Below are positions 47,075 through 54,957 of a stretch of DNA of 64,000 bases, in pieces. Positions within the stretch are counted from its first letter, which is position 1. Each line of letters begins with the position of its first letter. The notes below the pieces were generated by a model that was not told where the DNA came from, ran no database searches, and saw nothing but the letters and a program-made list of their open reading frames with translations. Source of the DNA: an uncultured Lachnospiraceae bacterium (GTDB lineage: Bacteria; Bacillota; Clostridia; Lachnospirales; Lachnospiraceae); contig CAJUPI010000001.1 in NCBI GenBank assembly GCA_910588125.1, positions 62,001 to 126,000 on the forward strand. Reading direction: 5' to 3'. A program made the position numbers and the translations under genes.

Positions 47075-49714
47075 TTACTTCAGTTGTTCGGCAGCGGTCT
47101 CATATACTTTCTCCATCGCGGCATCTACACCAGCCGGATTCTTTCCGCCGGCCTGTGCCATATTAGGACGGCCGCCACCGCCGCCGCCTACCAAACCGGC
47201 AATTGCTTTTATCAAATTTCCTGCATGGGCACCCTTCTTTTGCGCTTCGTCGGTAGCTGTGGCCATCAGGCTGACTTTGCCATCCAAAACAGAGGCTAAG
47301 ACGATCACACCTTCTCCCAGCTTGTCCTTCAGTTGATCGCCCAGATTGCGCAGACCATTCATATCTGCGTCACTGACCTTTGCTGCAAGCACCTTTATAC
47401 CGCTAATGTCTTTTACCCGATCCATGACATCCCCCAGAGAATCCTTCGCCAGACGCGCTTTTAGCTTCTCGTTCTCGGAATGCAGAGTACGGATTTCTTC
47501 CAGCATCGACTCGATCCGGCCTTTCAACTCCCAGGGAGTGCTTTTGACAACTTTCGCTGCCTGATGAAGCTCTTCTTCCATCTGTTGATAATAATCCATC
47601 AGGCCATCCCCGGTCAGCGCTTCGATCCGGCGGACATTTGCTGCGATTCCGGCCTCAGATAAAATTTTAAAGGCATGAACCTGGCCAGTATGAGCCACAT
47701 GAGTACCACCGCAAAGCTCTGTAGAGAAATCGCCCATCTTGACCACACGTACCGTCTCGCCATATTTTTCACCAAAAAGTGCCATGGCACCTGTCTTCTT
47801 CGCTTCATCCAGACTCATCTCCTGCGTGATCACATCCAGATTTTCCTGAATTTCTTTATTTACCAGTTCCTCCACTGCCCGGATCTCTTCGCGGGTCATG
47901 GCGGAAAAATGCGTGAAATCAAAACGAAGACGTTCTGGTGTAACCAGGGAGCCTGCCTGCTCCACATGTTCGCCTAACACCAGGCGAAGCGCCTTCTGTA
48001 GCAAATGGGTCGCGCTATGATTCTTTTCGGTATCACGACGGCTTTTTTCTTTTACCTTCAGAGAAACGGCTTCGCCCACTGTCAGCATTCCGGAAACCAT
48101 TTTTCCTACATGGCCAATTTTCCCGCCCTGCAAATGAATGGTATCTTCTACAATAAAGCAACCATTGCTGCTTTCGATCACACCAGTATCGCCAGCCTGT
48201 CCTCCCATCGTGCCGTAGAAAGGAGTCTCTTCCACCAGGATGGTCCCTGTTTGTCCATCTGTCAGAGCCTGCACCAGTTCATACTCTGTGGTAAGAACCA
48301 CAATCTCTGATTCATGTACCAAACGATCATAGCCGACGAAAGTACTGGTAATCTCTGCCGGAATGGATTGATAAACTGTCACGTCCGCCCCCATGTAGTT
48401 GGTGGTTTTTCTGGCGTCTTTCGCCTTCTTCCGCTGTTCTTTCATGGCGGCCTGGAAGCCTTCCTCATCCACCGTCATCTGCTTTTCTTCCAACAGCTCA
48501 ACGGTCAAATCCAGCGGAAAACCATAAGTATCATAAAGCTTAAAGGCATCTGCCCCGGAGAGGACCGTATCTCCTCTCTTTGACATTGCCTCTTCCATCT
48601 CGGCCAGAATGGAAAGCCCGGTATCAATTGTCCGGTTGAACTTTTCTTCCTCTTCGGTGAGCACTTTGAGAATCATCGCGCTCTTTTCTTCCAATTCAGG
48701 ATAACCGTCTTTGGAAAGAGAAATTACAGTCTGGGCAAGCCCTGCCATAAATCGTCCTTCTATTCCCAAAAGTCTTCCATGACGGGCAGCACGGCGCAAC
48801 AGGCGGCGCAATACATAACCGCGCCCCTCATTGGAAGGCATAATCCCGTCCGAGATCATGAAAGTACAGGATTTGACATGATCGGCGATAATCCGCAGAG
48901 ACACGTCCTTTTTCTCATCGCTCTGATAGCTGGTATGCGCCAGATGGCATACCTCATCCAAAAGCGCTTTGTTGGTATCTATAGTAAAAAGAGAATCCAC
49001 GTCCTGAACCACGACAGCCAGACGCTCCAAGCCCATACCGGTATCAATATTTTTTTGAATCAACTCGGTATAATTGCCGTGGCCATCATTTTCAAACTGC
49101 GTAAAGACATTATTCCATACTTCAATATAACGGTCACATTCACAGCCTACGGTACATCCTGGTTTGCCACAGCCATATTTTTCACCACGATCGTAGTAAA
49201 TCTCGGAACAGGGACCACAAGGGCCTGCGCCATGCTCCCAGAAATTATCTTCTTTGCCAAAACGAAAAATCCGTTCTTTGGCAATACCGATTTTTTTATG
49301 CCAGATATCAAAGGCTTCATCGTCCTCCAGATATACTGACGGATACAAACGATTGGGATCCAACCCCACCACTTCCGTCAAAAATTCCCAGGACCAGTGA
49401 ATCGCTTCATCCTTAAAATAATCTCCGAAAGAAAAATTACCCAACATTTCAAAGAAAGTTCCATGCCGTGCGGTTTTACCGATATTTTCAATATCTCCCG
49501 TACGAATACACTTTTGGCAGGTAGTAACCCGTTTGCGCGGCGGAATCTCCTGCCCGGTAAAATAAGGCTTTAATGGTGCCATGCCGGAGTTGATCAGCAA
49601 CAGGCTATTGTCATTGTGAGGCACTAAAGAAAAGCTCTTCATCGCCAGATGGCCCTTGCTCTCGAAAAACTCCAGAAACATTTTTCTCAGTTCATTTACG
49701 CCGTACTTCTTCAC
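47075..49714 (-). CDS. alaS: Alanyl-tRNA synthetase
   Basis: AlaRS charges tRNA-Ala. The 879-aa protein has the class II catalytic domain ('TFFEMLGNFSFGDYFKDEAI' region), tRNA-recognition and editing domains with the zinc residues of 'NHSATHLLQKAL' and 'CGGTHVAHTG', a coiled coil ('LHSENEKLKARL') and the C-Ala domain with a Gly run ('GLVGGGGGGRPNMAQAGG'). The start is a GTG preceded by GGAGGAC. No T-box leader was found; a 48-aa gene lies 16 nt upstream. Confidence 0.98.
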   Translation of the reverse strand: MKKYGVNELRKMFLEFFESKGHLAMKSFSLVPHNDNSLLLINSGMAPLKPYFTGQEIPPRKRVTTCQKCIRTGDIENIGKTARHGTFFEMLGNFSFGDYFKDEAIHWSWEFLTEVVGLDPNRLYPSVYLEDDEAFDIWHKKIGIAKERIFRFGKEDNFWEHGAGPCGPCSEIYYDRGEKYGCGKPGCTVGCECDRYIEVWNNVFTQFENDGHGNYTELIQKNIDTGMGLERLAVVVQDVDSLFTIDTNKALLDEVCHLAHTSYQSDEKKDVSLRIIADHVKSCTFMISDGIMPSNEGRGYVLRRLLRRAARHGRLLGIEGRFMAGLAQTVISLSKDGYPELEEKSAMILKVLTEEEEKFNRTIDTGLSILAEMEEAMSKRGDTVLSGADAFKLYDTYGFPLDLTVELLEEKQMTVDEEGFQAAMKEQRKKAKDARKTTNYMGADVTVYQSIPAEITSTFVGYDRLVHESEIVVLTTEYELVQALTDGQTGTILVEETPFYGTMGGQAGDTGVIESSNGCFIVEDTIHLQGGKIGHVGKMVSGMLTVGEAVSLKVKEKSRRDTEKNHSATHLLQKALRLVLGEHVEQAGSLVTPERLRFDFTHFSAMTREEIRAVEELVNKEIQENLDVITQEMSLDEAKKTGAMALFGEKYGETVRVVKMGDFSTELCGGTHVAHTGQVHAFKILSEAGIAANVRRIEALTGDGLMDYYQQMEEELHQAAKVVKSTPWELKGRIESMLEEIRTLHSENEKLKARLAKDSLGDVMDRVKDISGIKVLAAKVSDADMNGLRNLGDQLKDKLGEGVIVLASVLDGKVSLMATATDEAQKKGAHAGNLIKAIAGLVGGGGGGRPNMAQAGGKNPAGVDAAMEKVYETAAEQLK

Positions 49715-49730
49715 GTCAGTGTCCTCCGTA

Positions 49731-49877
49731 TTATTTGCCTTCCTGGCTTTCTACCGCTCTTCCGGCATCTTTGCTGTCTCTGAATTTTTTACCAAAGATA
49801 ATACCTGCATAAGCAATCACGGCAAATACAATTGCCTTAAACGTATAGGCTAATAAGCTAATTATCACTTTTGTCAT
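49731..49877 (-). CDS. 48-aa single-span membrane protein upstream of alaS
   Basis: The short frame encodes 'MTKVIISLLAYTFKAIVFA' followed by 'VIAYAGIIFGKKFRDSKDAG' and a polar end 'RAVESQEGK'. One hydrophobic helix (about 4-28) and a basic, then mixed-charge tail. ATG 49877 has GGAGGG at usable spacing and a candidate promoter lies 48 nt upstream, so it looks like a real gene co-transcribed with alaS. I do not recognise a named family; function unknown. Confidence 0.7.
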   Translation of the reverse strand: MTKVIISLLAYTFKAIVFAVIAYAGIIFGKKFRDSKDAGRAVESQEGK

Positions 49878-49925
49878 AATTCATTATCCCTCCATGGTTT
49901 CGATATCAACTTACTCCATCCTTGT

Positions 49926-49954
49926 ATCTTATCATAGTAGGGGGTATTTAGCAA
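49926..49954 (-). promoter_or_regulatory. Candidate promoter for the 48-aa gene and alaS
   Basis: Minus-strand TTGCTA (49949-49954), 17-nt spacer, TAAGAT (49926-49931). Each hexamer has two or fewer mismatches to the SigA consensus. It would produce a message reading through the small gene into alaS. Confidence 0.55.
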
Positions 49955-49983
49955 GACGGAATTGTAAAGAAGAATTATATTAT

Positions 49984-50580
49984 TTATTCAGTAAGGAATT
50001 CACCATACGTCTCTGCCAACTCATACGCCCGGGCCCGGGTCAGCTCTGCCAGGGAATGATTGTAATGGATCTCTTCCATTGCACTGCCTATCCGTTTTTG
50101 CGAAGCATTTACAGCTTTTTCTTCCCGGCTTTTCATCCATTCTATCTGCTGATACATCAGGGATTCCTGCGCCTGGGGATCCAGCTTTTCTTTTAGCACG
50201 CCTAATATCCGCTGCAATTCGCTCTCCCATAACTGCCATTCATTTTCTGCAAAAGCAATCCGGGAATTTGTGGTGACGTCAGTTCCCTGGTATGAATTTT
50301 GTTTCAGCTGTTCATCCAGCTCATTTAGACGGAACAAAGCCACGTTCTCCTCCATGCTTTCTGATATAAGAGCCGCCTCGGCAGCTGATATCGTGGCAAG
50401 AGATGAAGAACGGGGCTGTATGTTTGTCTGAGTGGTAGAGCTTTCAACAAATTCCGGGAATGCCTCGATAGCCAGATCTGTCCCCATAAGCATCCCGGTT
50501 CGTTTTTTTATATAATCCGTAGAAAAGATTCCAATTGAAAGAATCATGCAAATAGCAATCCAGATTCCTTTTGGCTTCAT
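49984..50580 (-). CDS. LprI-like (DUF1311) secreted or anchored protein
   Basis: A 198-aa protein with an N-terminal hydrophobic segment (about 5-20) as signal or anchor. The C-terminal half has 'RLNELDEQLKQNSYQ', 'QQIEWMKSREEKAVNAS' and 'SLAELTRARAYELAETY', which is the DUF1311/LprI pattern, though the usual cysteines are missing. Relatives are linked to lysozyme inhibition in some bacteria; that role is not shown here. ATG 50580 has AGGGATG at a loose distance. Not overlapping its neighbours. Confidence 0.7.
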   Translation of the reverse strand: MKPKGIWIAICMILSIGIFSTDYIKKRTGMLMGTDLAIEAFPEFVESSTTQTNIQPRSSSLATISAAEAALISESMEENVALFRLNELDEQLKQNSYQGTDVTTNSRIAFAENEWQLWESELQRILGVLKEKLDPQAQESLMYQQIEWMKSREEKAVNASQKRIGSAMEEIHYNHSLAELTRARAYELAETYGEFLTE

Positions 50581-50706
50581 AATAAAATCATCCCTGTCTT
50601 TGATTGTTTGTTTGTGGTTAGCCGTTCTTTGGTTATACCATAACACAATCTTCCAGGAAAGGGAACCGGCAGACAAAAGAAGTAAATATTTGTAAGAGAA
50701 CCTTAA

Positions 50707-51207
50707 CTAATTATTTCCGAAAACGGGATTTTCACTGCCTTCATCGATCAGCAAATGCTTGCCATCCGCTGCAGAGGTGGCAAGCTTATCGCATCGTTCA
50801 TTTTGAGGATGGCCAGCATGACCTTTGACCCAGATAAAAGTTACCTGATGGGGAGCTCTGGCCTCTAACAGGCGCTCCCACAGATCGATATTTTTTACGG
50901 TTCCGCTTTTACCCCGCTTCCAGTTATTCGCTATCCAGCTATCGATCCAATGCTGGTTAAAAGCGTCAGTCAAATATTTCGAATCGGAAAATAATTCCAC
51001 CTGACAGGGACGGTTCAATGCCTCAAGGCCAGCTATCGCCGCCATCAGCTCCATCCGGTTATTGGTTGTTTTTCGGTAACCGGCAGAAATCACTTTCTCA
51101 TGAAGCTGCCCCTTATTGTCCATAAATTGCAAAACCGTCCCGTAGCCGCCCGGTCCGTCCGGATTTCCTTTAGCGGAACCGTCCGTGTATATCTGAACCT
51201 TGGTCAT
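50707..51207 (-). CDS. rnhA: Ribonuclease HI
   Basis: RNase HI cuts RNA in RNA:DNA hybrids. The 166-aa protein has the four acidic catalytic residues Asp9 ('IYTDGSAKGN'), Glu53 ('NRMELMAA'), Asp75 ('LFSDSKYLTD') and Asp140 ('ERCDKLA'), and the loop histidine region 'VKGHAGHPQNE'. The basic handle 'NNWKRGKSG' is present, as in the E. coli enzyme. It follows the beta-CASP gene by 15 nt and is probably co-expressed. Confidence 0.96.
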   Translation of the reverse strand: MTKVQIYTDGSAKGNPDGPGGYGTVLQFMDNKGQLHEKVISAGYRKTTNNRMELMAAIAGLEALNRPCQVELFSDSKYLTDAFNQHWIDSWIANNWKRGKSGTVKNIDLWERLLEARAPHQVTFIWVKGHAGHPQNERCDKLATSAADGKHLLIDEGSENPVFGNN

Positions 51208-51222
51208 AAAATCCCAGCTCTC

Positions 51223-52824
51223 CTATCTGTCCCATTTGTCGCACAGAGCATGAATCTGATCGGCGAATTTGGCCAAATCTTTGTTCGTGCCGCCCTCATT
51301 GTGGGCAATTACTGCCATCAGACGTTCCCCGGCCGCCAGCAGACGGGCAAAGATGCCTTTGGCTTTTCTGGTAGAGGCACTCTTAGATACAATGGGAACT
51401 CCCACGGTTTCTTTGATCCATTGGCCGGCAATCAGATCATATTCTGCTCCGCTGAAAGGTGCTTTTGCCGGAATGCCTGTCCGTTCTGTGACGAGTTCTG
51501 CAAACTGATCGCAGACATCATCGCTGCCATGTACGATGAAGAGCTGCTCCGGCTTTTTCTGAAAGTTCTCCACCCATTCCAAAAGTCCGTCCCGATCGGC
51601 ATGGCCGCTGATATCATGAAGAATCTCTATATGTGCTTCCACTTCGATCGTTTCACCAAAAAGCTTAACTATGCGATTCCCGTCAACCAGGCTTCGTCCC
51701 AAAGTTCCCTCCGCCTGATAACCGGCAAAAATAACCGTACACTCCCGCCGCCAGAGATTATGTTTTAAATGATGGCGGATTCTTCCTGCATCACACATAC
51801 CAGAGGCAGAGATAATTACCTTAGGAGTGGGATCAAAGTTGATGTTCTTGGATTCTTCACTGCTGATCGATAGCTTCAGTCCGGGGAATGAAATGGGATT
51901 GATCCCCATCCGTACCAGCTCCTGGGTCTCATCATCATAACATTCCAGTTGATTTTGTTTAAATACATGCGTCGCTTCCACGGCCAGAGGACTGTCTACA
52001 TAAACTTCAAAATTCTCATGTCCACGGATCAGGCGCTGCGTTTTGATATGGCGGAAATAATATAAAAGCTCCTGGGTTCTTCCTACTGCAAACGCCGGAA
52101 TTACGACATTTCCTCCCCGGTCCAAAGTCTCCTGCACAATTCGCACCAATTCTGTAATGTGATCGGCTCCTTTTTGATGCAAACGGTTGCCGTAGGTGGA
52201 TTCCATTACTGCATAATCAGCAGCCATCGTATAGGATGGATCACAGATCAAAGGTTTATTTTTGTTTCCGATATCACCGGAAAAAACGATCTTTTTTTCA
52301 ATGCCATCCTCTTTCAGCCAGATTTCTATGGATGCAGAACCTAAAAGATGGCCGATATCCGTAAAGCGGATGGTTACATCATCATTCAGCTTAACAATAT
52401 CTCCATAATTGTTGGGAACAAAGTGCTCTAAAACTCCCAGGGCATCATTCATCTCATAAAGCGGTTTTACCTCTTCGCCCCCGGCTCTCCGGGATTTCCG
52501 GTTTTTCCACTCAGCCTCCATCTCCTGAATGTGAGCACTGTCTTTGAGCATAATATTACACAGATCACAGGTAGCATTTGTCGCCATGACGGATCCGGAG
52601 AATCCTCTGGCATAAATGTAGGGAAGCATCCCTGCATGGTCGATATGGGCATGTGTCAGCAATACATAATCAATCTGTGACCAGGGAACCGGCGGCTCTA
52701 CATTTTCATAAATGTTGAACCCCTGCTCCATACCGCAATCAATAAGCAAATGAGTTTCTCCAGTCTGCAGATAATGACAACTTCCCGTTACTTCATGAGC
52801 AGCACCACTAAATACGATACGCAT
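51223..52824 (-). CDS. Beta-CASP metallo-beta-lactamase-fold RNase-like protein
   Basis: The 533-aa protein has the metal motif His58-x-His60-x-Asp62-His63 in 'LLTHAHIDHAG', the beta-CASP domain ('AVGRTQELLYYF', 'DSPLAVEATHVF', 'VIISASGMCDAGRI') and a C-terminal RMMBL segment 'HGSDDVCDQFAEL'. This is the COG1236 type related to CPSF/YSH1-like RNA nucleases. Substrate unknown; adjacency to rnhA supports nucleic-acid work. GAGGAGG precedes the ATG. A 67-bp inverted repeat lies just upstream. Confidence 0.88.
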   Translation of the reverse strand: MRIVFSGAAHEVTGSCHYLQTGETHLLIDCGMEQGFNIYENVEPPVPWSQIDYVLLTHAHIDHAGMLPYIYARGFSGSVMATNATCDLCNIMLKDSAHIQEMEAEWKNRKSRRAGGEEVKPLYEMNDALGVLEHFVPNNYGDIVKLNDDVTIRFTDIGHLLGSASIEIWLKEDGIEKKIVFSGDIGNKNKPLICDPSYTMAADYAVMESTYGNRLHQKGADHITELVRIVQETLDRGGNVVIPAFAVGRTQELLYYFRHIKTQRLIRGHENFEVYVDSPLAVEATHVFKQNQLECYDDETQELVRMGINPISFPGLKLSISSEESKNINFDPTPKVIISASGMCDAGRIRHHLKHNLWRRECTVIFAGYQAEGTLGRSLVDGNRIVKLFGETIEVEAHIEILHDISGHADRDGLLEWVENFQKKPEQLFIVHGSDDVCDQFAELVTERTGIPAKAPFSGAEYDLIAGQWIKETVGVPIVSKSASTRKAKGIFARLLAAGERLMAVIAHNEGGTNKDLAKFADQIHALCDKWDR

Positions 52825-52851
52825 AATTTACCTCCTCTTTGGTGGGGAATT

Positions 52852-52918
52852 CTAGTGTACTGACACATTTACTTTCAGGCAAGGCATCGAAGGAAATGTA
52901 AATGTGTCAGCACACTAG
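52852..52918. repeat. 67-bp inverted repeat between spoIVA and the beta-CASP gene (21-bp arms)
   Basis: Arms at 52852-52872 and 52898-52918 pair over 21 bp with a single G-U type difference; the spacer is 25 nt. Both ends carry CTAG. No T-run follows. It lies 63 nt after the spoIVA stop and 28 nt before the beta-CASP ATG. It could be a stem-loop terminator, a mRNA 5' structure or a miniature transposable element with CTAG as target duplication. Confidence 0.8.
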
Positions 52919-52980
52919 GTTGTTGAGTTGTTATCTGGTTGGGGTACGGGGATCCTTTTAATTAAATAAGTCTAAAATCG

Positions 52981-54456
52981 CTAAATAATAATACATATCA
53001 TCCCGCCGGAGCTATCGTTAATAATTTTTTGTAAAGCATCCTGAAGTTTCATCTGGCAATCCTCCGTCATCTGACTTACTTTGGCCTGAATGCCATCCTC
53101 GACAATCTGCTCAATTGATTTTCCGAAAATATTCGTGTCCCAAATACCATCTTCTTTCTTTTTGGCATTTTCCTTCATATAGGCAATCAGATCCTCCGCT
53201 TGCTGTTCACTGCCGACAATCGGAGCAATCTCTGTCTGAATATGCGCCTTAATCAGGTTGATCGAGGGCGCTTCTGCACGCATCTTGACACCATATTTGT
53301 TTCCATGGCGAATCACGGTTGGTTCATCCAAAATAATCTCGGATCGCTCAGGGGTGACAACGCCATAGCCACGCATCCGCACCTGGTTCATGGCATTTAG
53401 AACCTTATCATACTCCGTCTGCATGGAGGCCAGATCCCGCAGCTTCTGCATGAGCTGATATTCATCGGTTATCGCAATTCCCGCAAAATCGCTGAGCGTC
53501 TGATAATAATAACCATCTTCCAAAACTACCTGGACAGATACACTGCCATTGGACAGATCCATCTGATCTACCTTCATGGAACGAATCACTTCAGAATCAC
53601 CATTGCCAAAGTTGACTGGCACATCCTTCATTTGATGCACCTGTGCCATCAACTCCCTGGCTGTCTTGACTGCCTGTTCCTTCAGCCAATGGCTTCCCGG
53701 CAGGATCTCCAGCCATTTCGGAATAAAGAAATCCACCTCTGTCACAGGAAATTCCTTCAGCACTTTCTCCAAAATCCGGTGTACATCTTCCCGCTTCAGC
53801 TGTTCGCAGTTCACCGGCATTACTGTTACGGAATATTGTTTTTCCAACTCCTTTGCCAAACGGCCGGTCTCTTCTGAATAGGGACGATCCGAATTGAGAA
53901 GGACCAGAAACGGCTTGCCAATATCCTTTAGTTCCTGAATTGCCGTATTCTCGGCTGCTATGTACGATTCCCGCTTCAAATCTCCAAAAGAGCCATCCGT
54001 GGTAACGACAATTCCAATGGTAGAATGGTCTTTGATCACCTTGCGGGTTCCAATCTCCGCCGCCTGGGTAAAGGGAATTTCCTCTTCAAACCATGGCGTT
54101 TTCACCAGACGCTCCCGCTCATTTTCCACATGTCCTGCAGCTCCGTCTACCATAAAGCCCACACAATCAATCAGCCGTACCTTGGCCTGAATGCCTTCCG
54201 CCGGCTGGATCAGCGCCGCTTCTTTGGGAATGAACTTAGGCTCTGTCGTCATAATGGTCTTTCCCGCCGCACTTTGAGGCAGTTCATCCCGCGTCTGATT
54301 TTTCCGATGTTCATCTTCCATCTCCGGAAGTACCAGCTGCTCCATAAATCGCTTGATAAAAGTCGATTTGCCAGTCCGGACCGGACCAACGACACCTAAA
54401 TAGATCTCGCCGCCGGTCCGTGCCTTGATATCTTTGTATACATTATAGCTTTCCAT
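52981..54456 (-). CDS. spoIVA: Stage IV sporulation protein A (spore coat ATPase)
   Basis: SpoIVA polymerises on the forespore surface as basement layer of the coat, using ATP. The 491-aa protein has the Walker A 'LGVVGPVRTGKSTFIKRF', 'RLIDCVGFMVDGAAGHVEN' in parts, and 'TIGIVVTTDGSFGD', with the short C-terminal hydrophobic end 'SGGMICIII' that interacts with SpoVM in relatives. AAGGGGG precedes the ATG. A SigE-like promoter overlaps the end of the gene before it. It is firm evidence for endospore formation. Confidence 0.97.
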   Translation of the reverse strand: MESYNVYKDIKARTGGEIYLGVVGPVRTGKSTFIKRFMEQLVLPEMEDEHRKNQTRDELPQSAAGKTIMTTEPKFIPKEAALIQPAEGIQAKVRLIDCVGFMVDGAAGHVENERERLVKTPWFEEEIPFTQAAEIGTRKVIKDHSTIGIVVTTDGSFGDLKRESYIAAENTAIQELKDIGKPFLVLLNSDRPYSEETGRLAKELEKQYSVTVMPVNCEQLKREDVHRILEKVLKEFPVTEVDFFIPKWLEILPGSHWLKEQAVKTARELMAQVHQMKDVPVNFGNGDSEVIRSMKVDQMDLSNGSVSVQVVLEDGYYYQTLSDFAGIAITDEYQLMQKLRDLASMQTEYDKVLNAMNQVRMRGYGVVTPERSEIILDEPTVIRHGNKYGVKMRAEAPSINLIKAHIQTEIAPIVGSEQQAEDLIAYMKENAKKKEDGIWDTNIFGKSIEQIVEDGIQAKVSQMTEDCQMKLQDALQKIINDSSGGMICIII

Positions 54457-54487
54457 GAAGATACCCCCTTGCTATGTCACTGCTATA

Positions 54488-54517
54488 AGCATATGCCAGG
54501 GGGAACCATTTTATCAC
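54488..54517 (-). promoter_or_regulatory. Candidate SigE promoter for spoIVA
   Basis: On the minus strand GTGATAAA (54510-54517), 14-nt spacer, CATATGCT (54488-54495), which resembles the SigE pattern of an ATA-containing -35 and CATA-type -10. spoIVA belongs to the SigE regulon in B. subtilis. The -35 overlaps the stop codon of the upstream HD gene. No SigA-like promoter is present in the gap. Confidence 0.45.
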
Positions 54518-54957
54518 TTGTATTTCACACCGCTTTCCTCGTTACGGAGGATAGCAAGAGTTTTCTTTACTCGTTCCGGGGTAGTATAAGTCTGAAACGA
54601 CATTTTGCGAACACGCATAATGTCCTGGTTATCCTCAATCTCGGCAATCTTTATCTTGGATGCCAGTTCACTGGAATGAATGTCCTCAATATAGTCAAAA
54701 TATTTCATGTCGGGCTTTTTTGTCAGCATGCCAATTGTATCCAGGACGGTCCGGGAGAAGCCGGCTTCCTGCAGCTCGTGCAAGGTCATTTCCGTATCCT
54801 CCACCACGTCATGAAGCACCGCTATGATCTTCTCTTCCTCCGTGTCCATCTTGCTCATGACACGCATGGCATGGTCGATATAGGGATTCCCGTTGGCGTC
54901 ATTAACCCCATGAAAAGCGTTCGTAGCGATTCCAATTGCCTTTGACAGCATAAGCAT
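54514..54957 (-). CDS. Small RelA/SpoT-type HD hydrolase-like protein
   Basis: The 147-aa protein consists of one HD domain. It carries the pattern of the ppGpp-hydrolase half of RelA/SpoT and of Mesh1-type proteins: His16-Gly ... Gly23-Asn-Pro25-Tyr26-x-x-His29, then His49-Asp50-x-x-Glu53-Asp54 ('VLHDVVEDT') and 'KIKIAEIEDNQDI'. No synthetase domain. A role in alarmone breakdown is inferred. Its ATG overlaps the PFK stop (TAATG), so it is translated together with phosphofructokinase. Confidence 0.75.
   Translation of the reverse strand: MLMLSKAIGIATNAFHGVNDANGNPYIDHAMRVMSKMDTEEEKIIAVLHDVVEDTEMTLHELQEAGFSRTVLDTIGMLTKKPDMKYFDYIEDIHSSELASKIKIAEIEDNQDIMRVRKMSFQTYTTPERVKKTLAILRNEESGVKYK

Noticed and set aside
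48779..49339. 186-codon plus-strand open frame inside alaS
   Set aside because: Antisense shadow of alaS, no family resemblance.
49715..49983. T-box leader for alaS
   Set aside because: The interval holds a small coding frame and a promoter; no T-box sequence or specifier structure was found.
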